This document shows, in pieces, positions 37,617 through 47,288 of a stretch of 64,000 bases of DNA. Below the pieces are notes generated by a model. The model was not told where the DNA came from, did no database searches, and saw nothing but the letters and a program-made list of their open reading frames with translations. Within the stretch, counting starts at the first letter, position 1. Each line of letters begins with the position of its first letter. Location: positions 620,001 to 684,000 of the forward strand of contig NZ_CANLVF010000002.1 of NCBI RefSeq assembly GCF_947494555.1, given 5' to 3'. This DNA comes from an uncultured Roseibium sp. Its GTDB lineage: Bacteria; Pseudomonadota; Alphaproteobacteria; Rhizobiales; Stappiaceae. The position numbers were made by a program, and so were the translations under genes.

Positions 37617-38345
37617 ATGACGAATGATTTTGAAGGCCGGGTTGCGCTGGTTACCGGCGCCTCCCGTGGCATAGGCTATCATCTGGCGAAGCGCCTGGGT
37701 GAACGCGGCGCTCACGTGATTGCACTGGCGCGTACCGTGGGTGGTCTTGAAGATCTTGATGATGAGATCAAGGCCGCAGGCGGCCAGACAACGCTCGTAC
37801 CCGTCGATCTGACTGACTTCGACGCGCTGGATCGGCTCGGCGCTGCCATTTTCGAACGCTGGAAGAAGCTCGACATTCTCGTCGGCAATGCCGGTATGCT
37901 CGGAGTACTATCGCCGCTCGGTCACATCAGTCCCAAAGACTTCGAAAAGGTAATGGCTGTCAATGTAACTGCAAACTGGCGCCTGATCCGGTCGCTGGAT
38001 CCGTTGTTGCGGCAGTCTGATGCAGGACGCGCGCTGTTTCTGACTGCGGTTCAGGCCCAGACGCGAACCGCATTCTGGGGTCTTCAATCCGTCAGCAAAT
38101 CCGCGGTTGAAGCTATGACGAAAACCTGGGCGAACGAGAGCCTTCAAACGGCGATGAAAATCAATCTGGCGGACCCCGGTCCAACACGCACAGGTCTGCG
38201 CGCCAAGGCAATGCCAGGTGAAACCCCTGAGAACCTGCCGCATCCGGCGGAGATTGCCGATGAGCTTGTTGAGCTGGTCAAGGCCGACGTCTTCCGGACG
38301 GGTGAGCTCTTTGATCGCGTCAGTGGGGAATGGACTTTTGTGTGA
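37617..38345 (+). CDS. Short-chain dehydrogenase/reductase
   Basis: A 242-residue SDR with GRVALVTGASRGIGYHLAKRLG at the N terminus, NAGMLGVLSPL, and a YxxxK-like region altered to LTAVQAQTRTAFWGLQSVSKSAVEAMTKTWANE. There the usual catalytic Tyr appears to be replaced (FWGLQSVSKS), so the normal Y-x3-K is not present in that form. It may use another residue or have lost dehydrogenase activity. It follows purF by 10 bp, probably in the same transcript. This placement after purF is conserved in many alphaproteobacteria; the substrate is unknown. Confidence 0.88.
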   Translation: MTNDFEGRVALVTGASRGIGYHLAKRLGERGAHVIALARTVGGLEDLDDEIKAAGGQTTLVPVDLTDFDALDRLGAAIFERWKKLDILVGNAGMLGVLSPLGHISPKDFEKVMAVNVTANWRLIRSLDPLLRQSDAGRALFLTAVQAQTRTAFWGLQSVSKSAVEAMTKTWANESLQTAMKINLADPGPTRTGLRAKAMPGETPENLPHPAEIADELVELVKADVFRTGELFDRVSGEWTFV

Positions 38346-38572
38346 ACCTTTCAACGGGTTATGAAAAATAGCCGCCGGGTTCGCTTTCAAGGCTCCCGGG
38401 AGTTTGCTTATCTGCAATCGTTCCCGATATCTAAACCTTTTGACTTCTTCACCCAGGATGGCCCCTGCCGGACCATGTTTCCTGGTTGAATGGCGCCCTG
38501 TTTACAGCACCGCCGGTTCCGCGTGGGTTTCTGGTTAAGAAACCTGCTCCCGGACCCCGGAAGAAATCTGTC

Positions 38573-38887
38573 TTAGATTTCCTCCCAGTTCATGCTGATG
38601 GTCTCCACATGTGCCAGCGCAGAGTGTTCAAACCGGGCGAAGCTGTCAGACATACGGTCCGGTGCTGCTTCCGAAATGCCCATCAAGGCCATGCTTAGAT
38701 CAAGATCCGAACCCTGGGTGGCCTGAACCTCGGGGCCAAGCATTGCAAGATCGCTCCAGCCGCTATGAGCCTTATCGGTCGCAAGACCCGTATCGCCATC
38801 CAGCTCTTCAAAATCAAAATCGAACGCACCATCGTTCGCGTCTTCGAAGTGATTGCTATCTGTTTCGTATGCTCTATCCAAATTCAT
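38573..38887 (-). CDS. Acidic hypothetical protein, 104 aa
   Basis: I do not recognise this protein. It is short and strongly acidic (for example GAFDFDFEELDGDTG), without a signal peptide or membrane span, and likely soluble and partly disordered at the N terminus. ATG 38887 has GGAG 6 nt upstream, which supports expression. It lies alone between the SDR (plus) and the VOC gene (plus), on the opposite strand. Function unknown; a small regulator or protein-binding peptide is conceivable. Confidence 0.6.
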   Translation of the reverse strand: MNLDRAYETDSNHFEDANDGAFDFDFEELDGDTGLATDKAHSGWSDLAMLGPEVQATQGSDLDLSMALMGISEAAPDRMSDSFARFEHSALAHVETISMNWEEI

Positions 38888-39150
38888 GACAGTCTCCAAT
38901 CAATACATAAATGTCCGCCGGAATAGCCCGGCGCCTTTCAAATGTGTGGATCGGATTTTTTTCAGAGAACCGTCATTCGCACAGGATCTTCATGCGAATT
39001 TACCGTCGATGCAAAAAAGGCGGCAGCGCTTTCGACCATGGCGCGCCTTCTAAACACCTTGTTCTTCCACCGTCCCGCGAACGTGGGACTTGTGTCAAAG
39101 GCAGGCATTTGAAAGCATGGACCTAACCCGCAACCTCAGGGAGAAACGTC

Positions 39151-39522
39151 ATGAAACTCGGAGCATTTTCCATCAGTCTTTCGGTCCGTGACATCAAGAA
39201 GTCCAAAGCGTTTTACGAAGACCTCGGTTTTTCCGACATGGGCGGGTCCGGTGACGACGGCTGGCTCATCATGAAGAACGGCGAAACCGTCATCGGTCTC
39301 TTTCAGGGTATGTTTGAAAAGAACATGCTGACGTTCAATCCCGGATGGGATCAGAGCGCCAACAAGCTTGAAAAATTTCAAGATGTCAGGGAATTGCAGA
39401 AAGAACTCAAGGCAAAGGGGCACAAATTCGAAACAGAAGCCGATGAAACCTCAACCGGGCCGGCGAGTTTCGTGCTGATCGATCCTGACGGAAATCCTGT
39501 GCTTGTCGACCAGCACGTCTGA
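39151..39522 (+). CDS. VOC family (glyoxalase-like) protein
   Basis: A 123-residue protein of the vicinal oxygen chelate fold. The N-terminal FSISLSVRDIKKSKAFYEDLGF and the C-terminal TGPASFVLIDPDGNPVLVDQHV are the paired beta-alpha-beta-beta-beta motifs. Metal ligand residues are not obvious beyond the usual positions, so it may be a metal-free member or binding protein. It has a GGGAG-like ribosome site before ATG 39151. It ends 7 bp from the convergent inositol monophosphatase gene. Confidence 0.9.
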   Translation: MKLGAFSISLSVRDIKKSKAFYEDLGFSDMGGSGDDGWLIMKNGETVIGLFQGMFEKNMLTFNPGWDQSANKLEKFQDVRELQKELKAKGHKFETEADETSTGPASFVLIDPDGNPVLVDQHV

Positions 39523-39529
39523 CGTGTTG

Positions 39530-40330
39530 CTACTCGGCGGCTTCCAGCGGCGCAAAAGAACTGTCGGCGATTTCCTTGAGATCGGCAAAAACACCCGGTG
39601 CTCCAACGACGACACGCGCTCCATGATAAAGCGCATGGTTGACGTCCTGATCCATGACGAGGCCGCCAGCCTCTTTGATCAGCAACATTCCGGCGAGACA
39701 GTCCCACGCATTCATGTGCGATTCCACATAGCCGATCAGCCGCCCGGACGCCGCATATGCAAGCATAAGCCCTCCTGAGGCATTCCGGAAAAAGACACCG
39801 CCCTTGGATACCAGCGCGCCAACGACATTCACAGCATCGGTAATCGCTGTCCGGCCATTGAAGCCAACACCAACGGAACCGGAGGCAAGACTTTCGCTCG
39901 TGGAGGCCTTTATGGGTTTGCCGTCGAGGAATGCTCCCTGCCCTGCACCGGCGGTGAAGGTTTCACCTGCGACCGGATCGTGGATCACGCCGACGATAAC
40001 CTGACCCTGATGGACACACGCAATGATAACGCACCATTGCGGGATACCGGTGACGAAATTGGCTGTTCCGTCAATCGGATCGGTCACCCAGGTATAGCCG
40101 GAAGACCCTTCTTCCATCCCGTGTTCTTCACCAAGAATGCTGTCGTCAGGATAAGATGCCGCAAGTTCTTTGCGAATGAGCGTTTCAACGTTCCTGTCGG
40201 CTTCCGAAACAAGATCCTGGTGTCCCTTCTGGGTAATCGTCAGCGTGTCGAGCTTCCGAAAATAGTCCAGACCGAGTTTGCCAGCCTTGATCGCAAGTTT
40301 CTCGGCAAATGCAAGCCGTTCGGAAATCAT
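39530..40330 (-). CDS. Inositol monophosphatase family protein
   Basis: A 266-residue Mg-dependent phosphatase. Metal-binding motifs are GEEHGMEEG (Glu), WVTDPIDGTANFVTG (DPIDGT), and WDCLAGMLLIKEAGG (WD). ATG 40330 has GGAG 7 nt upstream; the preceding in-frame TTG was rejected. Members act on myo-inositol 1-phosphate, 3'-phosphoadenosine 5'-phosphate, or related substrates (SuhB/CysQ/ImpA type), and the exact substrate is not decided here. It is followed downstream by no gene of the same operon on its strand before the VOC gene. Confidence 0.93.
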   Translation of the reverse strand: MISERLAFAEKLAIKAGKLGLDYFRKLDTLTITQKGHQDLVSEADRNVETLIRKELAASYPDDSILGEEHGMEEGSSGYTWVTDPIDGTANFVTGIPQWCVIIACVHQGQVIVGVIHDPVAGETFTAGAGQGAFLDGKPIKASTSESLASGSVGVGFNGRTAITDAVNVVGALVSKGGVFFRNASGGLMLAYAASGRLIGYVESHMNAWDCLAGMLLIKEAGGLVMDQDVNHALYHGARVVVGAPGVFADLKEIADSSFAPLEAAE

Positions 40331-40415
40331 CAAATCACTCCTTCAAAACCAGACTGAGCAGTTTCATTGCTCGAATTGCCAAGCGCGCCGGTCGCGCAAC
40401 TATTGGCGCCGAGGA

Positions 40416-41843
40416 CTACTGGATTTTTCGTTTTTTCCTGGGGGCATAAGGGTTGTCCCCCTTTCGATAGGCAAGACGAATTGGCGTCCCATGGATGCCG
40501 AATGTCTCGCGCAGCGAGTTCACCAGATACCGCGAATAGCTTTCCGGCAATTGTTCCGGCCGGGAACAGAATACGACGAAATGCGGTGGCCGCGTTTTGG
40601 GTTGGGTCATGTAACGCAGCCTCACGCGGCGTCCGGACACGGCAGGCGGTGGGTGGTTGACCGTCACCCGGTCCAGCCAGCGGTTCAGTTTTGCCGTCGA
40701 TACGTGTGCATTCCAAGCCTCATAGGCCTTGAACACACTTTCGACCAGACGGTTTACCCCCTGCCCTTGTATCCCGGACAGGGTCACGATCTGCACGCCT
40801 CTGATCTGATTGAAATAGCGTTCATTGGCGTCGCGGATCTTTTTCCAGGCAGCTTCCCGATCTTCGATCAGGTCCCATTTGTTTATCGCTATGACCAGCG
40901 CCCTGCCTTCCCGCGCGACGAGGTCAATGATCTGCAAGTCCTGTTTTTCGAACGACATTGTAGCGTCCAGCGTCACGACAACCACTTCGGCAAACTTGAT
41001 CGCGCGCAGTGCGTCAGCAACAGACAGCTTTTCAAGTTTCTCCTGAACGCGCGCCTTCCTGCGGATCCCTGCCGTATCGAAAAGCTTGATGTGACGTTCG
41101 CGCCAGACCCAGTCGACGGAAATGGAGTCGCGCGTAATACCGGCTTCCGGTCCCGTCAACATACGGTCTTCGCCCAGCATCTTGTTGATCAGCGTCGATT
41201 TGCCCGCATTCGGTCTGCCGACGATTGCAACCCTCAGGGGCCGTTCCTTCGTCCCGGCCGGATCCTCTTCATCGATCAGTTCGCCGTCTTCGTCGACGTC
41301 GACATTTGTGATGGCTTCGTCGCGCTTTGCCTCTTCTTCTTCTGAAACCCGATCAACATGCGGTTTCAGGGCGTCGTAGAGGTCGGAAAGTCCTTCGCCG
41401 TGTTCGGCCGAAATCGCGATGGGATCGCCAAGACCCAGTGAATAGGATTCATAAAGACCGCTTTCCCCTGCACGGCCTTCGGCCTTGTTTGCAAGCAGGA
41501 TAACCGGGCGTGTCGTCTTCCGCGCGACTTCCGCAAAATGAGCATCGAGCGGTGTGACACCGGCGCGTGCATCAATCAGAAAGAGGACGGCATCGGCTGT
41601 GTCGATCGCTTCTTCTGTCTGACGGCGCATTCTGCCTTCAAGAGAGCTCTTGTCCGCGTCTTCAAGTCCGGCCGTGTCGACAATCGTGAACCGCAAGTCA
41701 CCCAGACGCGCCTCGCCTGGCCGCCTGTCCCGGGTGACGCCGGGCGTATCGTCGACAAGCGCCAGCCGTTTGCCGACAAGACGATTGAACAACGTGGACT
41801 TGCCGACATTCGGCCGTCCGATAATGGCGACAGTTGCGCCCAC
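40416..41843 (-). CDS. der: Ribosome-associated GTPase Der (EngA)
   Basis: A 475-residue protein with two tandem GTPase domains and a C-terminal KH-like domain. Domain 1 has [25 protein letters not shown] and ANKAE in place of the usual NKxD. Domain 2 has [20 protein letters not shown] and NKWD. It is required for 50S subunit assembly. GTG 41843 was chosen: AGGAG stands 8 nt upstream, and [11 protein letters not shown] is the family start. It is the last gene of the yfgM-bamB-der run. Confidence 0.96.
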   Translation of the reverse strand: MGATVAIIGRPNVGKSTLFNRLVGKRLALVDDTPGVTRDRRPGEARLGDLRFTIVDTAGLEDADKSSLEGRMRRQTEEAIDTADAVLFLIDARAGVTPLDAHFAEVARKTTRPVILLANKAEGRAGESGLYESYSLGLGDPIAISAEHGEGLSDLYDALKPHVDRVSEEEEAKRDEAITNVDVDEDGELIDEEDPAGTKERPLRVAIVGRPNAGKSTLINKMLGEDRMLTGPEAGITRDSISVDWVWRERHIKLFDTAGIRRKARVQEKLEKLSVADALRAIKFAEVVVVTLDATMSFEKQDLQIIDLVAREGRALVIAINKWDLIEDREAAWKKIRDANERYFNQIRGVQIVTLSGIQGQGVNRLVESVFKAYEAWNAHVSTAKLNRWLDRVTVNHPPPAVSGRRVRLRYMTQPKTRPPHFVVFCSRPEQLPESYSRYLVNSLRETFGIHGTPIRLAYRKGDNPYAPRKKRKIQ

Positions 41844-41994
41844 AGCAGTTACTCCTGACACGCGGGCTTCAGAAAGGTCCCAACCCCGAAATCCGCAAAA
41901 CCTCTCCGCGCCGGTCTCGGCGGCAGGAAAGATGCACATGCATTTCACCGCACGGCTGAACGGGTCCGGTCGTTGCAACGGGACCCTTTGCAGC

Positions 41995-43347
41995 CTAGTT
42001 GAAAGCGGTGACCCCGTCTTTTCCACTCAAAACGATGACCCGGCCGCCAGCGACGATGGGCGTGACATATACGTCCGCATTGGTCCGCTGCGTGGTCATG
42101 ATGTTTCCGCTCGTCGCGTCGACAATCGCTATTTGTCCGTCGCTAGAGAACGCCACAAGCGCACCATTGGCCAGTATCGGTCCGGCCCAATTCCGGCGGC
42201 GTTTTTTCTTTTCAGGCCTTGGAAGCGATGTAGCCCACAGCGTTTCGCCGTTCTTCAAATCAAGGGCTACCATGCGATCATCAAGATCGACCATGAAAAG
42301 GGCACTTCCGGAAACAACCGGCGTGTGAACGCTGCCGAGATCCTGCTCCCATCGCCGCAGACCCGTGCGCGCCTCTACGGCGACGGTTCTGCCCGCAACT
42401 CCGGTTGCATACACCATGTTCCCCGACACGACCGGGCTCGCGGACACATCTGCCAGGCCCGAAAGCGCCAATGTACGGAACCCCCTCGACACGCTGTCGA
42501 TCCATTCGGCCTCGCCGGATTTCATGTCGATAGCCATGATCTCGCCGGAGGAAAACGGAACGATGACGCGATTGCCCGAAATCGCAGGATTGGCCACTGA
42601 CAGCAACCCGGCCGTCTCTTCAATTCCAGCATATGTCCAGGCGACGGTGCCGTCGGTCTGGGAGAGCGCGTAAACCTCGTTTGATTGCGAAACAACGAAA
42701 ACCTGACCGCCGCCTGCGACAGGCGCACCGCGCGCGGGCGTGTCCAAATCCGCGGTCCAAAGCACCTGCCCTGAACCGGCATCCATCGCAATCAATTGCC
42801 TGTAACTCGTTGCAGCATAAACAACGCCGCCGGCAACGGTTACACCGCCACCCGGACCAACGTCCCTCTCACCTTCGGGGCGGAGGTTTTGGGTCCAGAC
42901 ACGTCCCCCTGCTGTCGACAAGGCAACGACTTCGCCGTTGGGCTTATAGACGTAAATCTTGCTGCCATCACTTACAGGCCGTGCGGAAAGCCTCAGCCCC
43001 GAGGATGTCAGACCGCGCCCGGACGTTCCGACATTCGATCGCCAGGACGTTGTTCCGGAAATAGAAACCGCGACATTGCCGGGATCGTTTGAAAGTCCGC
43101 CGCCGCTCGTTGTCCAGGTCTGGCCACCGGTGGCGGGCCCTACATTGGCGGTCTGTCCGAGCGCTCTGGCAGTCGGATCAGCGCCATCGAAAACCGGCTG
43201 GCGCTCGCCAGGCAAAATCTTTTCCCTGGAAAACGGATTGACGGATTCGCCAAATTCGCTCACCGATCCGCAGCCGGTCAGGGCGAGAGACATTGCAAAG
43301 ACACCAAGCAGGGTGTTCCTGCTGCGAAAACATGCCGCAAAATTCAC
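41995..43347 (-). CDS. bamB: Outer-membrane assembly lipoprotein BamB
   Basis: A 450-residue protein with a lipoprotein signal (LALTGCGS, Cys26 as the lipidated residue) and a PQQ-like beta-propeller. Repeats such as [26 protein letters not shown] and [25 protein letters not shown] are characteristic. BamB is a subunit of the BAM complex that inserts barrels into the outer membrane. The start is GTG 43347, overlapping the yfgM-like gene stop by 4 bp (GTGA), so the two are coupled. The yfgM-bamB-der order is conserved in proteobacteria. Confidence 0.94.
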   Translation of the reverse strand: MNFAACFRSRNTLLGVFAMSLALTGCGSVSEFGESVNPFSREKILPGERQPVFDGADPTARALGQTANVGPATGGQTWTTSGGGLSNDPGNVAVSISGTTSWRSNVGTSGRGLTSSGLRLSARPVSDGSKIYVYKPNGEVVALSTAGGRVWTQNLRPEGERDVGPGGGVTVAGGVVYAATSYRQLIAMDAGSGQVLWTADLDTPARGAPVAGGGQVFVVSQSNEVYALSQTDGTVAWTYAGIEETAGLLSVANPAISGNRVIVPFSSGEIMAIDMKSGEAEWIDSVSRGFRTLALSGLADVSASPVVSGNMVYATGVAGRTVAVEARTGLRRWEQDLGSVHTPVVSGSALFMVDLDDRMVALDLKNGETLWATSLPRPEKKKRRRNWAGPILANGALVAFSSDGQIAIVDATSGNIMTTQRTNADVYVTPIVAGGRVIVLSGKDGVTAFN

Positions 43348-44027
43348 TGATCGTTTCCTTCGCCGGCTGTCGCACTGTCACCGCTGCTGGCGCGGATCAC
43401 ATCGCGCAAAAGAGACGCGCGGTTAGACACGTCACCTGGCGTTTCCGGATCATTTTCAAGTGCGGAGATCCAGGTCTGAGCCGTTTCGTAATCACCGTTT
43501 TTCCAAGCACTTAATGCAAGAAGCTCACGTGCCGCGCCCCTGAAGGGCCCAGCATCGCCCGTCAATGACTCCACGCGGTCTGCGACGGCGGCATAATCTT
43601 CAAAATCAACCGCAATGTATCCAGCGCGCAAACTCGCCACGTTGCGCATGGCTTCCATCAGGCTGCTGTCACGGGAAAGCTGATCGAATGCCTCAAGCGC
43701 TTCCTGCGACTGACCCGAGTTTGCCATATCCGTCGCCATGCGCAGCTTCGCAAGCGCAGGATAACCACCAACCGAGCCTTCAAGATTGCCATAAAGCTCG
43801 GCTGCTTCCTGATACTGCCGGTTTTCGGACAATTCGACCGCGTCAAAAAAGATGTCGCCGGCTTCCTGAGACTGGACTTCCTGCCAGTAAAGCCAGGTGC
43901 GGTAGCCGATTGTTCCAATCACAATCAACACCGCAAAGGCGATTATCCAGAGACCAAACTTGTTCCAAAGCCGACGATACTTCTCCTGGCGAATGTCTTC
44001 ATCGACTTCACGAAAAATGTCAGACAT
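43344..44027 (-). CDS. YfgM-like membrane TPR protein
   Basis: A 227-residue protein. A short cytoplasmic N terminus (MSDIFREVDEDIRQEKYRRLWNKFG) precedes one span (LWIIAFAVLIVIGTIGYRTWLY). A periplasmic tetratricopeptide domain follows. In E. coli YfgM contacts the Sec translocon and the PpiD chaperone; here its position before bamB agrees. It is the first gene of the run, and its 3' end overlaps bamB. Confidence 0.88.
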   Translation of the reverse strand: MSDIFREVDEDIRQEKYRRLWNKFGLWIIAFAVLIVIGTIGYRTWLYWQEVQSQEAGDIFFDAVELSENRQYQEAAELYGNLEGSVGGYPALAKLRMATDMANSGQSQEALEAFDQLSRDSSLMEAMRNVASLRAGYIAVDFEDYAAVADRVESLTGDAGPFRGAARELLALSAWKNGDYETAQTWISALENDPETPGDVSNRASLLRDVIRASSGDSATAGEGNDQ

Positions 44028-44224
44028 ACGTGTCTTTTTCCTGCATTCGTCTTGCCGGTCCCTTACGGAACCGGACCACCACCCCGTTTTGAGTGGCGCA
44101 CATTATCCATTTGATCCTTCTTGGGCAATTCCCTGAAGGGGCTTTAATCCCCCCTTCGTGGCGCAAGTGGGGCAATCCGTTCCAAATCGACAAAATCCCG
44201 GATGATTTTACCGCTACTTCCGCT

Positions 44225-44803
44225 CTATCCCACCGGCACACCGATGAGAAGGACATGGAGTTTCCACACGAACAGTCCGTAGAGCACGAGTCCGGCGAGA
44301 ATCACCACGACATCGGAGTATTTTCCCGGCTCGCCGACGACCGGACCCTGCCCTGCTCCGGGCCCGCGTTTTTTAACCGATATGCGGTCAGCCACGGCCC
44401 AGAGGAAGAAACTGCTGAACAAGAGCACTGATGCGAGGTCGCCATTTGCAAGCAAATGCGACAACGCCCAAAGCTTGATCGCAACAAGCATCGGGTGTTT
44501 CAGCGCATTCTTAATCTTACTCGGAACGTATGCCGCGACCAGAAAAATGAATACCGGTACCATCAGCAGCATCGTAACGTGGTGAAGCCAGATTGGCGGA
44601 TCGTAGACGAGCGGCGGGCCATTAAAGCGCGCTACACCGTAGCCATAGATGATCAGACCCAGGCCGACGGCCGACACAAGCGAGAACAAGCCCTTGTAAG
44701 GGTTTTCGCCGAGCCGCTCGATCAGACCGGCGCGCGTTGCCGGAAGCATCGGTACAATATGCATTCCAAAAAACAAGATAAGTCCGGCAATCAGCAAAGA
44801 CAT
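44225..44803 (-). CDS. NnrU family membrane protein
   Basis: A 192-residue protein with about five to six spans, for example MSLLIAGLILFFGMHIVPML and LFSLVSAVGLGLIIYGYGVA. A central VMIAxKLWALSHLLANGDL-like segment, with conserved His and Asn, follows. These are typical of NnrU/MAPEG-like proteins first noted near nitric oxide reductase genes; the function is uncertain. ATG 44803 was chosen over a longer frame since GAGAG stands 4-5 nt upstream and the first span then starts at the N terminus. Confidence 0.85.
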   Translation of the reverse strand: MSLLIAGLILFFGMHIVPMLPATRAGLIERLGENPYKGLFSLVSAVGLGLIIYGYGVARFNGPPLVYDPPIWLHHVTMLLMVPVFIFLVAAYVPSKIKNALKHPMLVAIKLWALSHLLANGDLASVLLFSSFFLWAVADRISVKKRGPGAGQGPVVGEPGKYSDVVVILAGLVLYGLFVWKLHVLLIGVPVG

Positions 44804-44990
44804 GCCGCTCTCCCTCAATCTGCCCATAACCGGCCCGGGAAACATCGCTTCGTCGGCGCCGCCAGCGGACCATAAGAGGCAGATGTGATGCCTGCAACAG
44901 GCATACGCCATCCGTTCAGGTGGAAAAGCGGATTGACCGCACGGCAATCAAATGCGGCTGACCAGGCAGCCCGCTCGCCGATACAACAGT

Positions 44991-45401
44991 TTACTGAGAG
45001 AGGTTTTTGCAATCCTTGCAGGTGCCACGCAGCTCAATCGTTGTTCTGGAAAGACTGAATTCCTGAGCTTTCGTCCATTCTTTCAACAATCGCATCACTT
45101 CATCGGGTGCGAACTCACGGACATCTCCGCATTTTTCGCAAATCGCGAATGCTGCCGTTCCATGGTCCGCACAGCCGGTATGCGCACATGCTACAAACGC
45201 GTTGAGGCTCTCCAACCTGTGGACCATTCCGTATTCGACCAGTTTGTCCAGCGCGCGATAGACCTGCAGCGGCGCCCGGAACCCGTTTTCACGCAGCAGA
45301 TCGAGGATTGCGTAGGCTGTCAGCGGACCGCCTGCATCCGACAGCGACCCGAAGACGAGCGACTGGTTTTTAGTCAGATCGGGATGAGCATGCGCGGTCA
45401 C
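44991..45401 (-). CDS. zur: Fur-family zinc uptake regulator (Zur-type)
   Basis: A 136-residue protein. The N-terminal winged helix (PLTAYAILDLLRENGFRAPLQVYRALDKLVEYGMVHRLES) is followed by a C-terminal dimer domain. Cys88/Cys91 and Cys128/Cys131 (ICEKC, CKDC) form the structural zinc site. The His-poor N terminus and ADHGTAAFAICEKCG are Zur-like rather than Fur-like. It is expected to repress zinc uptake genes when zinc is plentiful. GTG 45401 has AGGAG 7 nt upstream. It is divergent from manC; I saw no clear Zur box in the gap. Confidence 0.85.
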   Translation of the reverse strand: MTAHAHPDLTKNQSLVFGSLSDAGGPLTAYAILDLLRENGFRAPLQVYRALDKLVEYGMVHRLESLNAFVACAHTGCADHGTAAFAICEKCGDVREFAPDEVMRLLKEWTKAQEFSLSRTTIELRGTCKDCKNLSQ

Positions 45402-45803
45402 TGTCAGTCTCCTGGTATCTTCGCCCCGGATCGAGATCTCGTATTTGCGAACCGGGTGTTATCCTTCTCACGAGTCCCCTGTCGTGGACAAGGCTGATGG
45501 GAAGCAGCTTCAGGAAAGCCACAACAAGAACCGGTAAAGACGATATATAGTCGTTCAGAACGGTATTGCCCGCCTTTTGACTGGATACCACTCCCGTGAC
45601 GCCAGACGGAACCGCCGGTTTCAGTCCGGCGTCATGACAGATATGCAGGTAACGTGCAACAAAAGCTCACAGCGCGTCATCAGGATCATTGAACTGCGTC
45701 AATTCTCAGCTCAGACCGGACTTGAACCGGAGCTGTTAATCAATTCAACTTCAATGACGTATATATAGCGATCGGAATCTTGCTTGCATTCAGGACCACC
45801 TCC
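45402..45803. other. zur/manC intergenic region
   Basis: 402 bp without a convincing gene. It contains GATATATAGTCG near 45540 and GTATATATAGCG near 45760, both short TA-rich sequences, but no long palindrome. It presumably holds promoters for both divergent genes. Confidence 0.35.
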
Positions 45804-47198
45804 ATGATCTTTCCCTGCATTTTATCCGGCGGCGTCGGCTCGAGGCTTTGGCCCCTTTCGCGCAAGGACAGGCCAAAGCAATTCCTGCCCTTGTTCGATG
45901 GTGAAAGCCTCTTTCAGAAAACGTGCAAGCGGGTCAACACCGACGGGTTCGCCGCGCCAATTGTTATCGGCAGCAATACGCACCGGTTTCAAATGGGCGA
46001 ACAATTGTCTGATCTGGGCATTGCGGCGAACGCGATCCTGTTGGAACCGGTCGGCCGGAATACAGCGCCTCCCGCGCTGATCGCAGCGATCATCGCCGAA
46101 GAAAACGATCCTGACGCCTTGGTCCTGTTGCTGCCATCCGATCATCTCATTCGCAAGGAAGATGTCTTTCTCCAGAAAGTCCACGCGGCCGAAAGCACCG
46201 CCCGCGAGGGTTCAATCGTCACTTTCGGCATCACCCCGACGGAGCCAAATACCGGCTACGGCTATATCAAGGTGGCAGCGGGCGATGCACCGGTGCGTGC
46301 CGTCGAAGAATTCGTCGAAAAGCCAGACTACGAGAAAGCCGAGGGTTTTCTTCAAGATGGCAGTTACGTCTGGAACGCCGGTATCTTTCTTTATGCCGCC
46401 AGGACCATGATCGACGCCTTTCAAAAACACCAGCCCAAGCTTTATCAAGACGTGGTCGCCGTGATGCGAACCCGTCATAGTGATCTCGATTTTACCCGAC
46501 TGGACCAGGACGCTTTTGCGAAGCTCGACAATATTTCCATCGACTACGCGATCATGGAAAAGGCGGACAATGTCTATTGTGCACCAGTGGCGCCCGAGTG
46601 GGACGACCTGGGGTCCTGGTCGGCAATCTGGACCGTCCTCGACAAGGATGACGAGGGGAATACAGGTCTGGGCGACACCCGATTCCTGGACAGCCGGAAT
46701 TGTCTTGCTTATTCGCAGCAAAGTCTCGTTTCAGTCATCGGACTGGAAGATGTCATGGTGATTGCCACCAGCGACAGCGTTCTGGTTGCCCACAAGGACA
46801 GTGCGCAGGACGTCAAGCGCGTTGTCGAAGAGCTCAAGGAAGAAGGCCGAGACGAGGTCGACCGTCACACCCGCGCTTACAAACCCTGGGGGTATACGGA
46901 AAGAATAAGCGCAGGAGACCGGTTTGCAGTTCAATCCATGATGATCAAACCTGGAAAACAACTGAGCCTGCAAAGTCATCTCCACCGCACAGAGCACTGG
47001 GTGGTGGTTTCCGGCACGGTTGAAATCACCATTGATGGCCAAAAGAGCCTTCTGACGGAAAACCAGTCGGCCTACGTGCCGCTGGGTGCCCGCCACACGC
47101 TGCACAATCCAGGTAAGATCCCGGTTCGAATGATCGAGATCCAATCCGGGACCTATCTGGCTGAGGATGACATTCAGCGTCACCAGGACGGCACGTGA
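45804..47198 (+). CDS. Mannose-1-phosphate guanylyltransferase / mannose-6-phosphate isomerase
   Basis: A 464-residue bifunctional protein (AlgA/ManC type). Domain 1 is a sugar nucleotidyltransferase with GGVGSRLWPLSRKDRPKQFLPL at the N terminus and FVEKPDYEKAEGFL in the middle. Domain 2 is a C-terminal cupin with GKQLSLQSHLHRTEHWVVVSG and GARHTLHNPG, carrying the metal-binding His of phosphomannose isomerase. It makes GDP-mannose for surface polysaccharide. ATG 45804 was chosen; AGGA stands 8 nt before it. The preceding frame starts at a TTG. No further polysaccharide genes are next to it in the window. Confidence 0.95.
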   Translation: MIFPCILSGGVGSRLWPLSRKDRPKQFLPLFDGESLFQKTCKRVNTDGFAAPIVIGSNTHRFQMGEQLSDLGIAANAILLEPVGRNTAPPALIAAIIAEENDPDALVLLLPSDHLIRKEDVFLQKVHAAESTAREGSIVTFGITPTEPNTGYGYIKVAAGDAPVRAVEEFVEKPDYEKAEGFLQDGSYVWNAGIFLYAARTMIDAFQKHQPKLYQDVVAVMRTRHSDLDFTRLDQDAFAKLDNISIDYAIMEKADNVYCAPVAPEWDDLGSWSAIWTVLDKDDEGNTGLGDTRFLDSRNCLAYSQQSLVSVIGLEDVMVIATSDSVLVAHKDSAQDVKRVVEELKEEGRDEVDRHTRAYKPWGYTERISAGDRFAVQSMMIKPGKQLSLQSHLHRTEHWVVVSGTVEITIDGQKSLLTENQSAYVPLGARHTLHNPGKIPVRMIEIQSGTYLAEDDIQRHQDGT

Positions 47199-47288
47199 AA
47201 CGGCCTACTGCACCCGCCTTGTTGCAATTGCAGGTGAAACCGGACAAGACCTAGGGACTGCCGATGTGGCGCTACCGGGGAAACGTCC

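Noticed and set aside
45577-45768. 63-residue plus-strand frame between zur and manC
   Set aside because: No family resemblance and probably promoter DNA of manC.
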